Positions 1-7,961 of a stretch of DNA of 24,691 nt are shown here, piece after piece (the first letter of the stretch is position 1; the number at the start of each line of letters is the position of its first letter). Both the position numbers and the translations under genes were made by a program. The notes under the pieces were generated by a model, which saw only the letters and a list, made by a program, of their open reading frames with translations, was not told the origin of the DNA and ran no database searches. Location: the NCBI GenBank assembly GCA_023430565.1, contig JAEZAD010000225.1, positions 1 to 24,691 on the forward strand, given 5' to 3'. Origin of the DNA: Verrucomicrobiota bacterium (GTDB lineage: Bacteria; Verrucomicrobiota; Verrucomicrobiia; Opitutales; Opitutaceae).

Positions 1-347
1 ACGATCCGACACGCGTTCACCCACCACACGCCAAACGCCTTCGCCTGCATCGCCACCACCTCGCCCACCCGGATCGGCGCCTCCGCCGGAGCGATCCGCG
101 TCCAAGGTCCGGGAAACATCGTCCAAGCCCGCATCGCCGCACACGCGCGCGCCCACACCACCTCACCGCTACCGAGCCGCGCGCGATTATGATCCACATC
201 GAATCCCGCCGGCCTTGCCGCATCGTCCCGCGTCGCCCCCACCGCCGCATACGAAAAAGCCACGTCGCGCATTTCCTCCCTAAACCGACCCAGCCAGTCC
301 GTCTCCGGCACTCGCAACGTCCACACCGGCGCAACGCGGTTCGTCAT
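1..347 (-). CDS. DUF1990 family protein, N-terminal part (cut by window start)
   Basis: This minus-strand reading frame stays open from an ATG at 347 to the left edge, giving about 115 residues with the C-terminus missing. It reads as a DUF1990 domain. After a hydrophilic start (MTNRVAPVW...) comes a 'GFDVDHNRARLGSGEVVWAR' stretch, then a Trp-rich 'AWTMFPGPWTRI' and 'GVWWVNACRIV', which follow the family pattern of an LGxGExxFxRA helix, a WxxxP..W strand and a GxWWxNxCRVV strand. The family is small, cytosolic and of unknown biochemical function; I assign none. The ATG has no Shine-Dalgarno sequence, and a TTG at 368 is an alternative start. It diverges from the cyclase gene across a 71-base gap. 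The family call is fairly sure because of the motif order; the start is less sure. Confidence 0.75.
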   Translation of the reverse strand, partial: MTNRVAPVWTLRVPETDWLGRFREEMRDVAFSYAAVGATRDDAARPAGFDVDHNRARLGSGEVVWARACAAMRAWTMFPGPWTRIAPAEAPIRVGEVVAMQAKAFGVWWVNACRI

Positions 348-418
348 GTCCCCATCGTGCGGATTCAATTCGTTTGCGCATCCTTTTTCCGCCGCCTCCG
401 ACAACCCGCGCCGAACCC

Positions 419-1396
419 ATGAAACCCCGCTCCACCCCAAACTCCCTCGCCGCCGCGCTTCTCCTGCTCCTCGCCGGCCTCTGCTCCGCCCACGCCGCCA
501 CGCCTGACCAACCATGGTGGCCCCACCCGCTCTGGGGCTCCGGCGACCAAGCCGGCGCTTCCAACTGGATCACCCCCGCAAAGATCAAGGACGCCGTCAC
601 CCTCGTCCGCACCGGCAAGGTCTACGAGCTCGGCCACGTCTACGAGGACGGCATGCCCCAGATCGGACGCCGCAGCTACAAACTCGTGATCCCGTCCTTC
701 CCCACCTACGGGCCCGAGCTCATCGCCGGCAAAGCGGTCGTTTTCAACGACGAGTTCATCGCCGGCGAGCTCGGTCAGGTCGGCACCCAATTCGACGGTC
801 CGGGCCACGTCGGCATGGTCGCACGCCACACCGACGGCTCCGAAAAAATCACCTTCTACAACGGCTTCACCGCCGACGATCTTCGTGCCCCCTACGGTTT
901 GAAAAAACTCGGCGTCGAGCAGGTGAAGCCGATCGTCACCCGCGGTGTGCTGATCGATGTCGCCGGCTTTCGCGGCGAAGACACCGTGCCCGGCGGCACC
1001 GCCATCACCCTCGCGGAGATTCGCGGCGCACTCACACGCCAGGGCATCGACGAAGCCAGCCTCCGTCCGGGCGACGCCCTGCTCTTCAACTTCGGCTGGT
1101 GGCGCCATTGGCCCAAACCTATCACCACCCAAGGCCCCACACCCTACATCGCCGACGAGGTCGTCGCGTGGATCATCGAGCGCCAACCCTCGATGGTCGG
1201 CTCCGACGCCAATCTGGACGGACCCAGCGCGTCCGTTCACACGGAAATCACGCTCAAAAATGGCATCTTCAATCTCGAGCTGATGACCTTCGAGCCGCTG
1301 CTCGCGGATCGAGCCTACGAATTCCTTTTCATCTTCACGCCGCTCCGCCTCAAGGGAGCGACCGGCTCCCCCGGCCGGCCGATCGCGATCCGTTGA
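419..1396 (+). CDS. Secreted cyclase-family (kynurenine formamidase-like) hydrolase
   Basis: The 325-residue product starts with a signal peptide (MKPRSTP, then a Leu/Ala-rich core, cleavage after AHAA near residue 27), so it should act outside the cytoplasm. The rest matches the cyclase/kynurenine formamidase-like fold: 'GTQFDGPGH' near residues 122-130 is the equivalent of the HxGTHxDxPxH metal site, and 'VHTEITLKNGIFNLELM' near the C-terminus matches the late family segment. The usual first two His of the metal motif are Gln here (QVGTQ), while Asp and the last His remain, so metal binding and substrate may differ from true formamidases. The frame extends upstream to a TTG at 374, but the ATG at 419 puts the signal peptide at the N-terminus. 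The gene is alone on its strand and converges with a cytochrome gene. Substrate unknown. Confidence 0.8.
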   Translation: MKPRSTPNSLAAALLLLLAGLCSAHAATPDQPWWPHPLWGSGDQAGASNWITPAKIKDAVTLVRTGKVYELGHVYEDGMPQIGRRSYKLVIPSFPTYGPELIAGKAVVFNDEFIAGELGQVGTQFDGPGHVGMVARHTDGSEKITFYNGFTADDLRAPYGLKKLGVEQVKPIVTRGVLIDVAGFRGEDTVPGGTAITLAEIRGALTRQGIDEASLRPGDALLFNFGWWRHWPKPITTQGPTPYIADEVVAWIIERQPSMVGSDANLDGPSASVHTEITLKNGIFNLELMTFEPLLADRAYEFLFIFTPLRLKGATGSPGRPIAIR

Positions 1397-1419
1397 TCAG
1401 CCGAAGGCGACCCCCAGAT

Positions 1420-1875
1420 TTACTCCTTCTTCTCTGCACCCTCTTCCTTCGGCGGCGCCGGCGGCAGCACGGCGTTCAACCACGCCAGCAGCTTCTCCTT
1501 GCTGCCGTTTTTCTCATAGTCCGCCTTCAACGCGTCCAGCCGCTCGTGCATCGGCGGCTGCTTCCGCAGGCGAAACGACAGCTTCGCTTTGTGCGGCATT
1601 TCCTCCTCTGCGATCATCTGCCGCAGCTTCTGCGGATCCATCAGCGTCTCCCGGATCTTCTCGTCCGTGCTCATATCGAGATCCTCGCGGATCTCCGCCT
1701 TTCCATCGATCACCTCGCCGTGGCACATCACACAGCTCTGGTTGAAAATCTCCCGCGCTTCCGCTGGCACCGGCAGCAGCACGTCCGCGGGATTGTCGGC
1801 CGCGGTCAACGGCGCCGACGCGAACGTCACGAGAGAAAACACGAGAGCAGTCGAACGGACGATTGAGGGGATCAT
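1420..1875 (-). CDS. Small periplasmic monoheme cytochrome c-like protein
   Basis: This 151-residue protein has a signal peptide (MIPSIVRST, a hydrophobic stretch, cleavage near LTAA-DN at residue 26) and one heme-attachment motif, CVMCH, at 48-52. A Met in 'EEEMPHK' (about residue 93) could be the axial ligand. A basic amphipathic region and a Lys/Glu-rich tail end the protein. It resembles the short cytochrome-like domains that accompany DUF1592-type genes in Planctomycetes and Verrucomicrobia. It lies 17 bases downstream of the diheme cytochrome gene on the same strand, so the two probably share a transcript and work in the same extracytoplasmic electron-transfer chain. The substrate and partner cannot be read from the sequence. 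No Shine-Dalgarno sequence precedes the ATG; the start is set by the signal peptide. Confidence 0.8.
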   Translation of the reverse strand: MIPSIVRSTALVFSLVTFASAPLTAADNPADVLLPVPAEAREIFNQSCVMCHGEVIDGKAEIREDLDMSTDEKIRETLMDPQKLRQMIAEEEMPHKAKLSFRLRKQPPMHERLDALKADYEKNGSKEKLLAWLNAVLPPAPPKEEGAEKKE

Positions 1876-1892
1876 AGAATTTTCGGGCTAGC

Positions 1893-2786
1893 TTACGGGG
1901 AATTTTCGCCGGTCAAGTCCTTCGCCAAACGTTCCAGCGACGCTGCATCGAGCGGCCCTTCCCGATTCAGCCACAACAGATACTCGACGAGCACCGCCAT
2001 CTCTTCGCCGCTCAGCCGTTCGCCATACGCCGGCATGCCGATCGCCTGGCCTTCGAGATATTTTTTCGCGAGCCCGCCCGTCACGCCCGCTTCGATCGCC
2101 CGCCCGCGCCCGTGTTCGATCCAGTGCGCGATTTCCTCGCGCTCCCCGCCATCCGTCAGCGCCAGAAAATCCTTCCCGAAAAATCCCGGAATATAACCTT
2201 TGAACGAGGCCGGATTGCGCACGCCCCCCTGCCCGAGTTCGCCGTGGCACGCATAACACCCGTGCTCCCGCGACAACCGGTCGCCCGCGACCGCGAGTTG
2301 CGACGGCGTGAGTTTCCCCGCGTCGACCAGATCGATTTCCGCCGGGTTCGCGATCGCGCCGCCACCGAGCCGCACGCCTTCCGCGAGAATCCACGCCGCC
2401 ACCGCGTCCATTTCCTCCTCCGTCAAAAACGCCCGATACGCCGGCATCTGGATGAACAGCCGCTTGTGCTCCTCCGCCTCTTTCTCCGGCACGCCATTGG
2501 CGATCCAATCCTTCAACACCGCCGCCTCGTCGATGCCGTTTTCCCAGAGCGAAGGAATCGGTTTCGACCGCCACGTGCCGTTCGCGAGCTGGCGCGAATT
2601 CGGCCGGCGATCCTCTTCCGTCGGTCCGTGACACGCGAAGCACCCGCTCTCCGCCGCGAGCGCCGCTCCCCGCGCCACCGGCGACGCCTCCGGCCGCGTT
2701 TCGAGCTGATAAAACGCCACCCCCGCGAGCGCCACCACGCCCGCCAGCACTCCTAAACTCAAGGTCAGTCTGCGCCCGCGATTCAT
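1893..2786 (-). CDS. Membrane-anchored diheme cytochrome c
   Basis: The 297-residue protein has an N-terminal hydrophobic helix (about residues 8-26, preceded by MNRGRR) acting as signal anchor or signal peptide, and two cytochrome c domains facing the periplasm. Heme motifs are CFACH (49-53) and CYACH (177-181); each domain later has a 'MPAY' segment (M114 and M251) that supplies a typical axial Met. The two halves are thus an internal duplication of a class I cytochrome c. The role is electron transfer between a periplasmic donor and an acceptor, perhaps the caa3 oxidase encoded about 10 kb away (inference). It leads a two-gene unit with the monoheme cytochrome and is separated from the upstream DUF1552 gene by a terminator. 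The ATG lacks a Shine-Dalgarno sequence. Confidence 0.88.
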   Translation of the reverse strand: MNRGRRLTLSLGVLAGVVALAGVAFYQLETRPEASPVARGAALAAESGCFACHGPTEEDRRPNSRQLANGTWRSKPIPSLWENGIDEAAVLKDWIANGVPEKEAEEHKRLFIQMPAYRAFLTEEEMDAVAAWILAEGVRLGGGAIANPAEIDLVDAGKLTPSQLAVAGDRLSREHGCYACHGELGQGGVRNPASFKGYIPGFFGKDFLALTDGGEREEIAHWIEHGRGRAIEAGVTGGLAKKYLEGQAIGMPAYGERLSGEEMAVLVEYLLWLNREGPLDAASLERLAKDLTGENSP

Positions 2787-2833
2787 CGGTCGACACCGTC
2801 CGTTTCGTCGGAGTTCGTCATGTCCGCTGCACG

Positions 2834-2860
2834 AAAAAGCCCGGCACCACCGCCGGGCTT
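2834..2860 (-). terminator. Rho-independent terminator after the DUF1592-DUF1552 genes
   Basis: Perfect 9-bp inverted repeat (arms 2837-2845 and 2852-2860, sequence AAGCCCGGC and its complement) with a 6-base loop. Read on the minus strand, the hairpin is followed by a run of five T. It lies 24 bases past the stop of the DUF1552 gene and about 48 bases before the diheme cytochrome start, so it should end the DUF1592-DUF1552 transcript and make the two cytochrome genes a separate unit. Confidence 0.8.
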
Positions 2861-2883
2861 CGCCTCACACTCGCATGCGCGCA

Positions 2884-4230
2884 TCAGACGTTCGTCAGCA
2901 CGCCCGTCGAGTCGCCGAAACGCTCCAAATCCGTCACGCCCGCCTGGTCGGCGAGGCTGAGGAACAGATTGCACATCGGCGTGCCGCCGTGCTGCACGTA
3001 GCGCCCCGGAGTGAGCGAGCCACCGCCGTTGCCGGCGAGGATCAGCGGCAGGTTCTCGTGCGTGTGCCGGTTGCCGTCGGCATTGCCGCTGCCGTAAAGG
3101 ATGCGGGAATTGTGCAGCACCGAGTTGCCGTCGATGTCCTCGAGCGTGTCGAGCCTCTGCAGGAAACGCGCGAACTGGCTCACATACCAACGATCGATCG
3201 TCGCGACCTTTTCGATCCGGTCCGCGTTGTTCTGATGGTGCGAGAGATCGTGATGACCTTCCGTGATGCCAATCTCGCTGAACGAGCGGTTGTCGCCGTC
3301 GTGCCCCATGATCATCGTCGCCACGCGCGTCGAATCGGTCTGAAACGCCAGCGCCAGCATGTCATACATCACTTCGACGTATTCCTTCTGCGTGTTCGGA
3401 ATGCCAAGCGGCGTCGACACGTTCGGATCGACGTTCGGCCCAAACTGCTCCGCGTGCTGGATGCGCTTTTCAATTTCCCGCACGCTCGTCAGATATTGAT
3501 CCATCTTCGCGCGATCGTTGAGACCGAGCCGCTGGTTCATCCGGCGCGCGTCATCGAGCACGAAATCGAGCACCGACTTCCGCGTCTGCATGCGCCGCTG
3601 CGCATTCGCCTGCCGCTCGCCATGCCCGCCCGCTCCGAACAACCGTTCGAACACCAGCCGCGGATTCGCCTCCGGCGTCATCGGCGTCGTCGGATTCTTC
3701 CATGAGACATTATAAACGTAGGAGCACGCGTAGCCCGAGTCGCACCCGGCGGATTTGCGATTCGCGTCGCACGTCATCTCCAAGGACGAAAACCGCGTAA
3801 GGTGCCCGATCCGGTTCGCGAGCGCCTGGTCGATCGACATGCCCGCCCTCACGTCCGTCGCGCTTTTGTTGATGCGCGTGCCAGTCAGAAACACCGCATT
3901 GCCGCGTGCATGATCGCCGCCGCCGTCGTTGCCCTGATTCGCGTTGCGTTGATCGAGCCCGCCGAGGACCTGAATCTTGTTCCGCATCGCCGCGAGCGGC
4001 TGCATCGTGGAGTTCAGCGCAAAATCGGTCAGCCCTCCTTCCGGCCACCAGCGCGCGGGAATCGCCCCATTCGGGAAAAACACGAACCCAGTGCGCAGGG
4101 GCGCGCCCGTCGCCGTCGTCGCCAAACGCGGTCCGCCAATCGTCGCGGCCACCCGGTTCGGCACGAGCGAACTCAATGCGGGCATCGCGATACACGCACC
4201 CAGGCCGCGCAGGAAGTTGCGGCGGTTCAT
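2884..4230 (-). CDS. DUF1552 (HXXSHH) domain secreted protein
   Basis: The 448-residue product begins MNRRNFLRGLGA, a twin-arginine-type signal (RRNFLRG) followed by a short hydrophobic core, so it is probably exported folded. The body matches the DUF1552 family, including the diagnostic HxxSHH motif (HHDLSHH, residues 326-332). Other family segments are 'TGFVFFPNGA' near the mature start and 'LGGLDQRNANQG'. The function of the family is unknown; it is almost always encoded next to a DUF1592-family protein in Planctomycetes, Verrucomicrobia and Acidobacteria, as here. An in-frame ATG at 4275 overlaps the stop of the DUF1592 gene (ATGAATAA) and would add 15 residues. I prefer 4230 because it puts the twin-arginine motif at the N-terminus, but coupling through 4275 is possible. 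A terminator follows. Confidence 0.9.
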   Translation of the reverse strand: MNRRNFLRGLGACIAMPALSSLVPNRVAATIGGPRLATTATGAPLRTGFVFFPNGAIPARWWPEGGLTDFALNSTMQPLAAMRNKIQVLGGLDQRNANQGNDGGGDHARGNAVFLTGTRINKSATDVRAGMSIDQALANRIGHLTRFSSLEMTCDANRKSAGCDSGYACSYVYNVSWKNPTTPMTPEANPRLVFERLFGAGGHGERQANAQRRMQTRKSVLDFVLDDARRMNQRLGLNDRAKMDQYLTSVREIEKRIQHAEQFGPNVDPNVSTPLGIPNTQKEYVEVMYDMLALAFQTDSTRVATMIMGHDGDNRSFSEIGITEGHHDLSHHQNNADRIEKVATIDRWYVSQFARFLQRLDTLEDIDGNSVLHNSRILYGSGNADGNRHTHENLPLILAGNGGGSLTPGRYVQHGGTPMCNLFLSLADQAGVTDLERFGDSTGVLTNV

Positions 4231-4267
4231 GGCAGTGAAATCGGACAGGGTTGGGGGCGGGGTCGGG

Positions 4268-6982
4268 TTATTCATGGGTCGTGTGTGCGTTCTGAGTGAG
4301 ACGTGACGCCGCAGCTGCGGGGGCCGCGTGCAGCGAGTGAAGGGTTTCCGTCTGACGCCGTTGCTGGAACGGTGCCGATTCCACGATGCTGCGCAAGAGC
4401 ACAGAGGGCTTTCCCTCGCCGTGTTCGAGCTTGGCAACGAGATCGTCGAGCGTGTCGACATCGTAGTATTCGACACCCCGGCCGAGAGCATAAGTGAGGA
4501 GTTTCTCCGCAAAGGAATGGTAGAAATCCTCGCGGTGCTCCGTGGCGAGGATCCGCTTCAGGTCGCGCACATCCTTGAATTCCTCGCCCGTGATCAACTT
4601 GCCCGACGTCTCGATCGGCTGGTTCATTTCCGAGACGCGCCACTTGCCCATCGCGTTGAAGTTTTCCAGCGCCAGCCCGAGCGGGTCCATGCGGCTGTGA
4701 CACGAGGCGCACATCTTGTTGCGCGCGTGCAGATCCATCGTTTCGCGCAGGCTCATCTGCGCGATCTCCTCGGGGCTCGCCACATCCTCGAGCGCCGGAA
4801 TATTCGGCGGCGGCGGCGCGGGCGGCGTGCCGAGAATCGCCTCGAGAATGAACACCCCCCGCTTCACCGGCGAGGTGCGCGTCGGGTTCGATGTCACCGC
4901 CAGCACCGTGCCCTGCGTCAACACGCCGCCGCGGGGATGATCCGCCGGCAGTTCCACCCGGCGCACCTCATCGCCCGTCACACCTTCGATGTCGTAGTGC
5001 TTCGCGAGGTCCTCGTTGACGAAGGTATAATTGCTGTCGATCAGCTCGGTCAGCGGCCGGTCCTCCTGGATGATGTATTCGAAGTAGCGTTCCGTTTCCT
5101 CCAGCATCGCCTCGCGAAGGCCGTCGCTCAGTTCCGGACGCGGACGCCGCACGACCGAGATAAACGCCTGCCGCGCTTCCTTCATCGCGGCCCTGTCCTC
5201 ATCGGTCCGTTGTTCGTCGGGGATCGTCATGATCCGGCGAAACGTCGCCCGCGCGTTTTCGAAATCCGGACTCGGGTTCTCGCGCAGGAAAATATCCAGG
5301 CTGTTGATCGCCACTGTCGTGATGTCGCGCGCCTGCAGCCACTGTCCGGCGAAATTCCGCACAAAATCTTTCGCGCGCGGGTCGCTCATCATGCGATCGA
5401 GCTGCGCGCCCAGATTCGCCCGGAGCTGCTTCTTCGCCGCGAGCTGCATCAACGCCTCGTCCGGCATCGTCGACCAGAGGAAATACGAAAGCCGCGACGC
5501 AAGCGCATACTCGTCCACGAAGGGATGCGACTGCCCCGCCTGCAGCGGCTCGACTTCTTCCTCGCGGAAAATGAACCGCGGCGACGCCAGCACCGCCACC
5601 ATCGCCTGCGCAATCCCCGCCTCGACCGTGTTGCCCGGCTCGGCATACGTGCCTTCCGCAATCTCGACCAGCCGATCGATCGTCCGCTCGTCCACCGGCC
5701 GGCGAAACGCCTTGGTCGCAAACGCGACGAGCGTGTTGCGCGCGAACGCCCTCTTCCCGGCCTCGTCCGCCGTTGGCGCACCGACAAAGAACTTCGAATA
5801 CGTCGCCGGCTGCACCCAATGCTCCTCCGCCATCGGCCCGCGGACCGTCACCGCATTCAGCCGCAAGCGCAGCAACCGGGCCTGCGGTTTGTCTTCACCC
5901 ATCGGATGAATCTCCACCGCCAGCTCGTGCGCCCCCGGCGCCCAGTCGCGATCGAAAACGAGATTGAGGTTCTTCTCCCCCTGACGCGTGAACTCCTGCT
6001 CGAACAGCGTCTCGCCGTCCGCTTTGAACACGAGCCGGCAGCGATTGTAGTCGAAAACATCGTCCACGTAGCGCTCGACCGTCTTCAGATCCAGCACCAG
6101 CTGATACTTCCCGGCATGCTCGATCTTGTGCTCCGTCGCCACCCGCACCGGCGTGTAGTAGAATAAATCCAGCGCCTCCCCCGCGATCTGCTGCGGCAAC
6201 GGCCGCACCGGCGTCTTCGGCACTTCGCCTTTCTTCATGCTCGCGAGCGAAAGCGGTTCCGGCGAACCCGGCGCGAAACCTTCCGGCAACGCCAGCGGCT
6301 CCACCTTTTCAAAAGCCCCGCCCGCGATCTTCGCCTCGGCCACCACCCGCGGTTGCATCGGCACCGCGCGATCGACGATCGTTTGCGCCGCATCGATGTA
6401 TTTCTCCATCAGCATCGGCGAGATCGTCAGCACGTCGCCGATGTTGTCGAAACCGTGACCCGTGTCGTCCGCGGGGAATTCGTCCTTCGTGTTGTAATCC
6501 ACCCCCATCAGGTCGCGGATCGTGTTGCGATACTCCACGCGGTTCAGCCGCCGCACCGTCACGCGACCCGGATCCGGCGTGCGCGGATCGAGCTCGAACG
6601 CATCCCGCTTGATCCAGGAAATCAGTTTCTCGACTTCCTCGATTTCCGGCTGCGCCTCGTCCGACGGCGGCATGATCTTCGCCCGCACATTCTTCAACAC
6701 CCGCAGCCACAGCTTGTGATCGCGCAGCGTCGCGTCGTTCGAAAACCCGTCCAGCACCACGCCCCCCTTGTCGCTGCCGTAGCCGTGGCAGTCGTAGCAA
6801 TACTGGTCCAGAATCGGCTGGATCTCCTCCGAGAATTTCCCGAGCGCCGGATCGTTCGACGGCGTCGTAGCAAAGACATGGATACCTCCCACGAGCATCG
6901 CGCTCAGCCAAGCCCCGCCCCGGAGGGCGGCGCTGTTTCGGGGGGAGTAAACGCCAATGCTAAACGGAAAGGAAAAACGCAT
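4268..6982 (-). CDS. DUF1592 family multidomain protein with cytochrome c-like domain
   Basis: This 904-residue secreted protein has a signal sequence in the first 38 residues (hydrophobic AWLSAMLVGGIHVFA). Domains in order: a cytochrome c-like region with CYDCH at 62-66; DUF1587 at about 125-190 (RRLNRVEYRNTIRDLMG); a beta-rich, probably carbohydrate-binding-like middle; DUF1595 near 420 (AFRRPVDERT); DUF1592 near 490-620 (SRLSYFLWSTMPDE); DUF1588 near 680-770, ending with a second CxxCH (CASCHSRMDPLG at about 758-762); and DUF1585 to the end (LLTYALGRGVEYYD). This is the standard architecture of a family common in Planctomycetes and Verrucomicrobia, with no proven biochemical role. It is the first gene of a pair with the DUF1552 gene. 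A GTG at 7069 would add 29 residues before the signal, so the ATG at 6982 was chosen. Confidence 0.92.
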   Translation of the reverse strand: MRFSFPFSIGVYSPRNSAALRGGAWLSAMLVGGIHVFATTPSNDPALGKFSEEIQPILDQYCYDCHGYGSDKGGVVLDGFSNDATLRDHKLWLRVLKNVRAKIMPPSDEAQPEIEEVEKLISWIKRDAFELDPRTPDPGRVTVRRLNRVEYRNTIRDLMGVDYNTKDEFPADDTGHGFDNIGDVLTISPMLMEKYIDAAQTIVDRAVPMQPRVVAEAKIAGGAFEKVEPLALPEGFAPGSPEPLSLASMKKGEVPKTPVRPLPQQIAGEALDLFYYTPVRVATEHKIEHAGKYQLVLDLKTVERYVDDVFDYNRCRLVFKADGETLFEQEFTRQGEKNLNLVFDRDWAPGAHELAVEIHPMGEDKPQARLLRLRLNAVTVRGPMAEEHWVQPATYSKFFVGAPTADEAGKRAFARNTLVAFATKAFRRPVDERTIDRLVEIAEGTYAEPGNTVEAGIAQAMVAVLASPRFIFREEEVEPLQAGQSHPFVDEYALASRLSYFLWSTMPDEALMQLAAKKQLRANLGAQLDRMMSDPRAKDFVRNFAGQWLQARDITTVAINSLDIFLRENPSPDFENARATFRRIMTIPDEQRTDEDRAAMKEARQAFISVVRRPRPELSDGLREAMLEETERYFEYIIQEDRPLTELIDSNYTFVNEDLAKHYDIEGVTGDEVRRVELPADHPRGGVLTQGTVLAVTSNPTRTSPVKRGVFILEAILGTPPAPPPPNIPALEDVASPEEIAQMSLRETMDLHARNKMCASCHSRMDPLGLALENFNAMGKWRVSEMNQPIETSGKLITGEEFKDVRDLKRILATEHREDFYHSFAEKLLTYALGRGVEYYDVDTLDDLVAKLEHGEGKPSVLLRSIVESAPFQQRRQTETLHSLHAAPAAAASRLTQNAHTTHE

Positions 6983-7155
6983 ATCGAACCAACGCGACGG
7001 ATGACGGACGGCAGCCCGCAAGGATGCACGCGGCGAGCCTAAACTAGGCGGCGATTTTTTCCGCGCCACTGCCCGAGCTTCATTCCCTGCCGCCGCGGGT
7101 GATCCCCCCTACTTTTCGACTGCATTCCTCACCAGCCGGGCGCACACTTCGCCTC
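6983..7155. promoter_or_regulatory. Divergent intergenic region between DUF1592 gene and amn
   Basis: These 173 bases separate two divergent genes and must hold the start signals of both, unless the DUF1592 gene begins at the GTG at 7069. A small perfect 5-bp hairpin (GCCTA, loop AAC, TAGGC; 7037-7049) lies near the middle, beside a run of six T. I see no convincing -35/-10 pair on either strand and no Shine-Dalgarno sequence before either start. Confidence 0.35.
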
Positions 7156-7926
7156 ATGAATTCGCGTAAAGAAATCGTCGAAAACTGGCTGCCCCGCTAC
7201 ACCGGCGTGCCGCTCAAGGAATTCGGCGAATACATCCTGCTCACCAACTTTTCGCGCTATGTGAAACTCTTCGCCCAGTGGCATCGCGTTCCAGTCAAGG
7301 GCCGCGACAAACCCATGCAAAGCGCCACCGCCGGCAACATCACGATCATCAATTTCGGCATGGGTAGCGCCACCGCCGCCACCGTCATCGACTTGCTCAG
7401 CGCGATCTCTCCGAAAGCCGTGCTCTTCCTCGGCAAGTGCGGCGGCGTCAAACACCGCGCCGAGGTCGGCGGCTTCATCCTCCCCATCGCCGCCATCCGC
7501 GGCGAGGGCACGAGCAACGACTACTTCCCGCCCGAGGTCCCCGCCCTTCCCGCCTTCGCGCTGCAAAAAGCGATCTCCACCACCATCCGCGAGCACGGCC
7601 ACGACTACTGGACCGGTGTCGTCTACACCACCAACCGCCGCGTCTGGGAGCACGACGAGCAGTTCCGCAAATACCTCAAACGCGTCCACGCCATGGCCGT
7701 CGACATGGAGACCGCTACCATCTTCATGACCGGTTTCTTCAACCAGATCCCCACCGGCGCCCTGCTGCTCGTCTCCGATCAACCGATGACACCCGAGGGC
7801 GTGAAGACCGCCGAGAGCGATGTCGTCGTCGACGAGAAATACGTCTCCGACCACATCCGCATCGGCATCGATTCATTGAAACAACTCATCAACAAGGGCC
7901 TCACCGTAAAACATCTGAAGTTCTAA
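7156..7926 (+). CDS. amn: AMP nucleosidase, short form
   Basis: The 256-residue cytosolic enzyme should hydrolyse AMP to adenine and ribose 5-phosphate. It shows the nucleoside phosphorylase/hydrolase fold: GMGSATAA (68-75), the GKCGG loop (93-97), the nucleoside-binding VDMETA (182-187) with the conserved Met-Glu, and SDQP (207-210) with the base-contacting Asp. The opening 'SRKEIVENWLPRYTGVPLKEFGEYILLTNF' is specific to AMP nucleosidases. It lacks the long N-terminal regulatory domain of the E. coli enzyme (484 residues), as do many relatives in Bacteroidetes-type bacteria, so allosteric control is probably different. The ATG at 7156 was chosen over upstream in-frame codons from 7099 because conservation begins there. 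It is a single gene, convergent with the 7962-8921 gene. Confidence 0.88.
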   Translation: MNSRKEIVENWLPRYTGVPLKEFGEYILLTNFSRYVKLFAQWHRVPVKGRDKPMQSATAGNITIINFGMGSATAATVIDLLSAISPKAVLFLGKCGGVKHRAEVGGFILPIAAIRGEGTSNDYFPPEVPALPAFALQKAISTTIREHGHDYWTGVVYTTNRRVWEHDEQFRKYLKRVHAMAVDMETATIFMTGFFNQIPTGALLLVSDQPMTPEGVKTAESDVVVDEKYVSDHIRIGIDSLKQLINKGLTVKHLKF

Positions 7927-7961
7927 GGCCCGCCACGTTCCCCGCACGAATCCGAACCGAG

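Noticed and set aside
4328..6166. A 612-codon plus-strand frame opposite the DUF1592 gene
   Set aside because: Arg/His-rich composition without any motif; typical antisense shadow in GC-rich DNA. The same holds for the antisense frames over coxA (14439-16148) and the receptor gene (17483-19447).
6982..7069. GTG at 7069 as start of the DUF1592 protein
   Set aside because: It would place 29 basic, non-conserved residues before the signal sequence; the ATG at 6982 fits export better.
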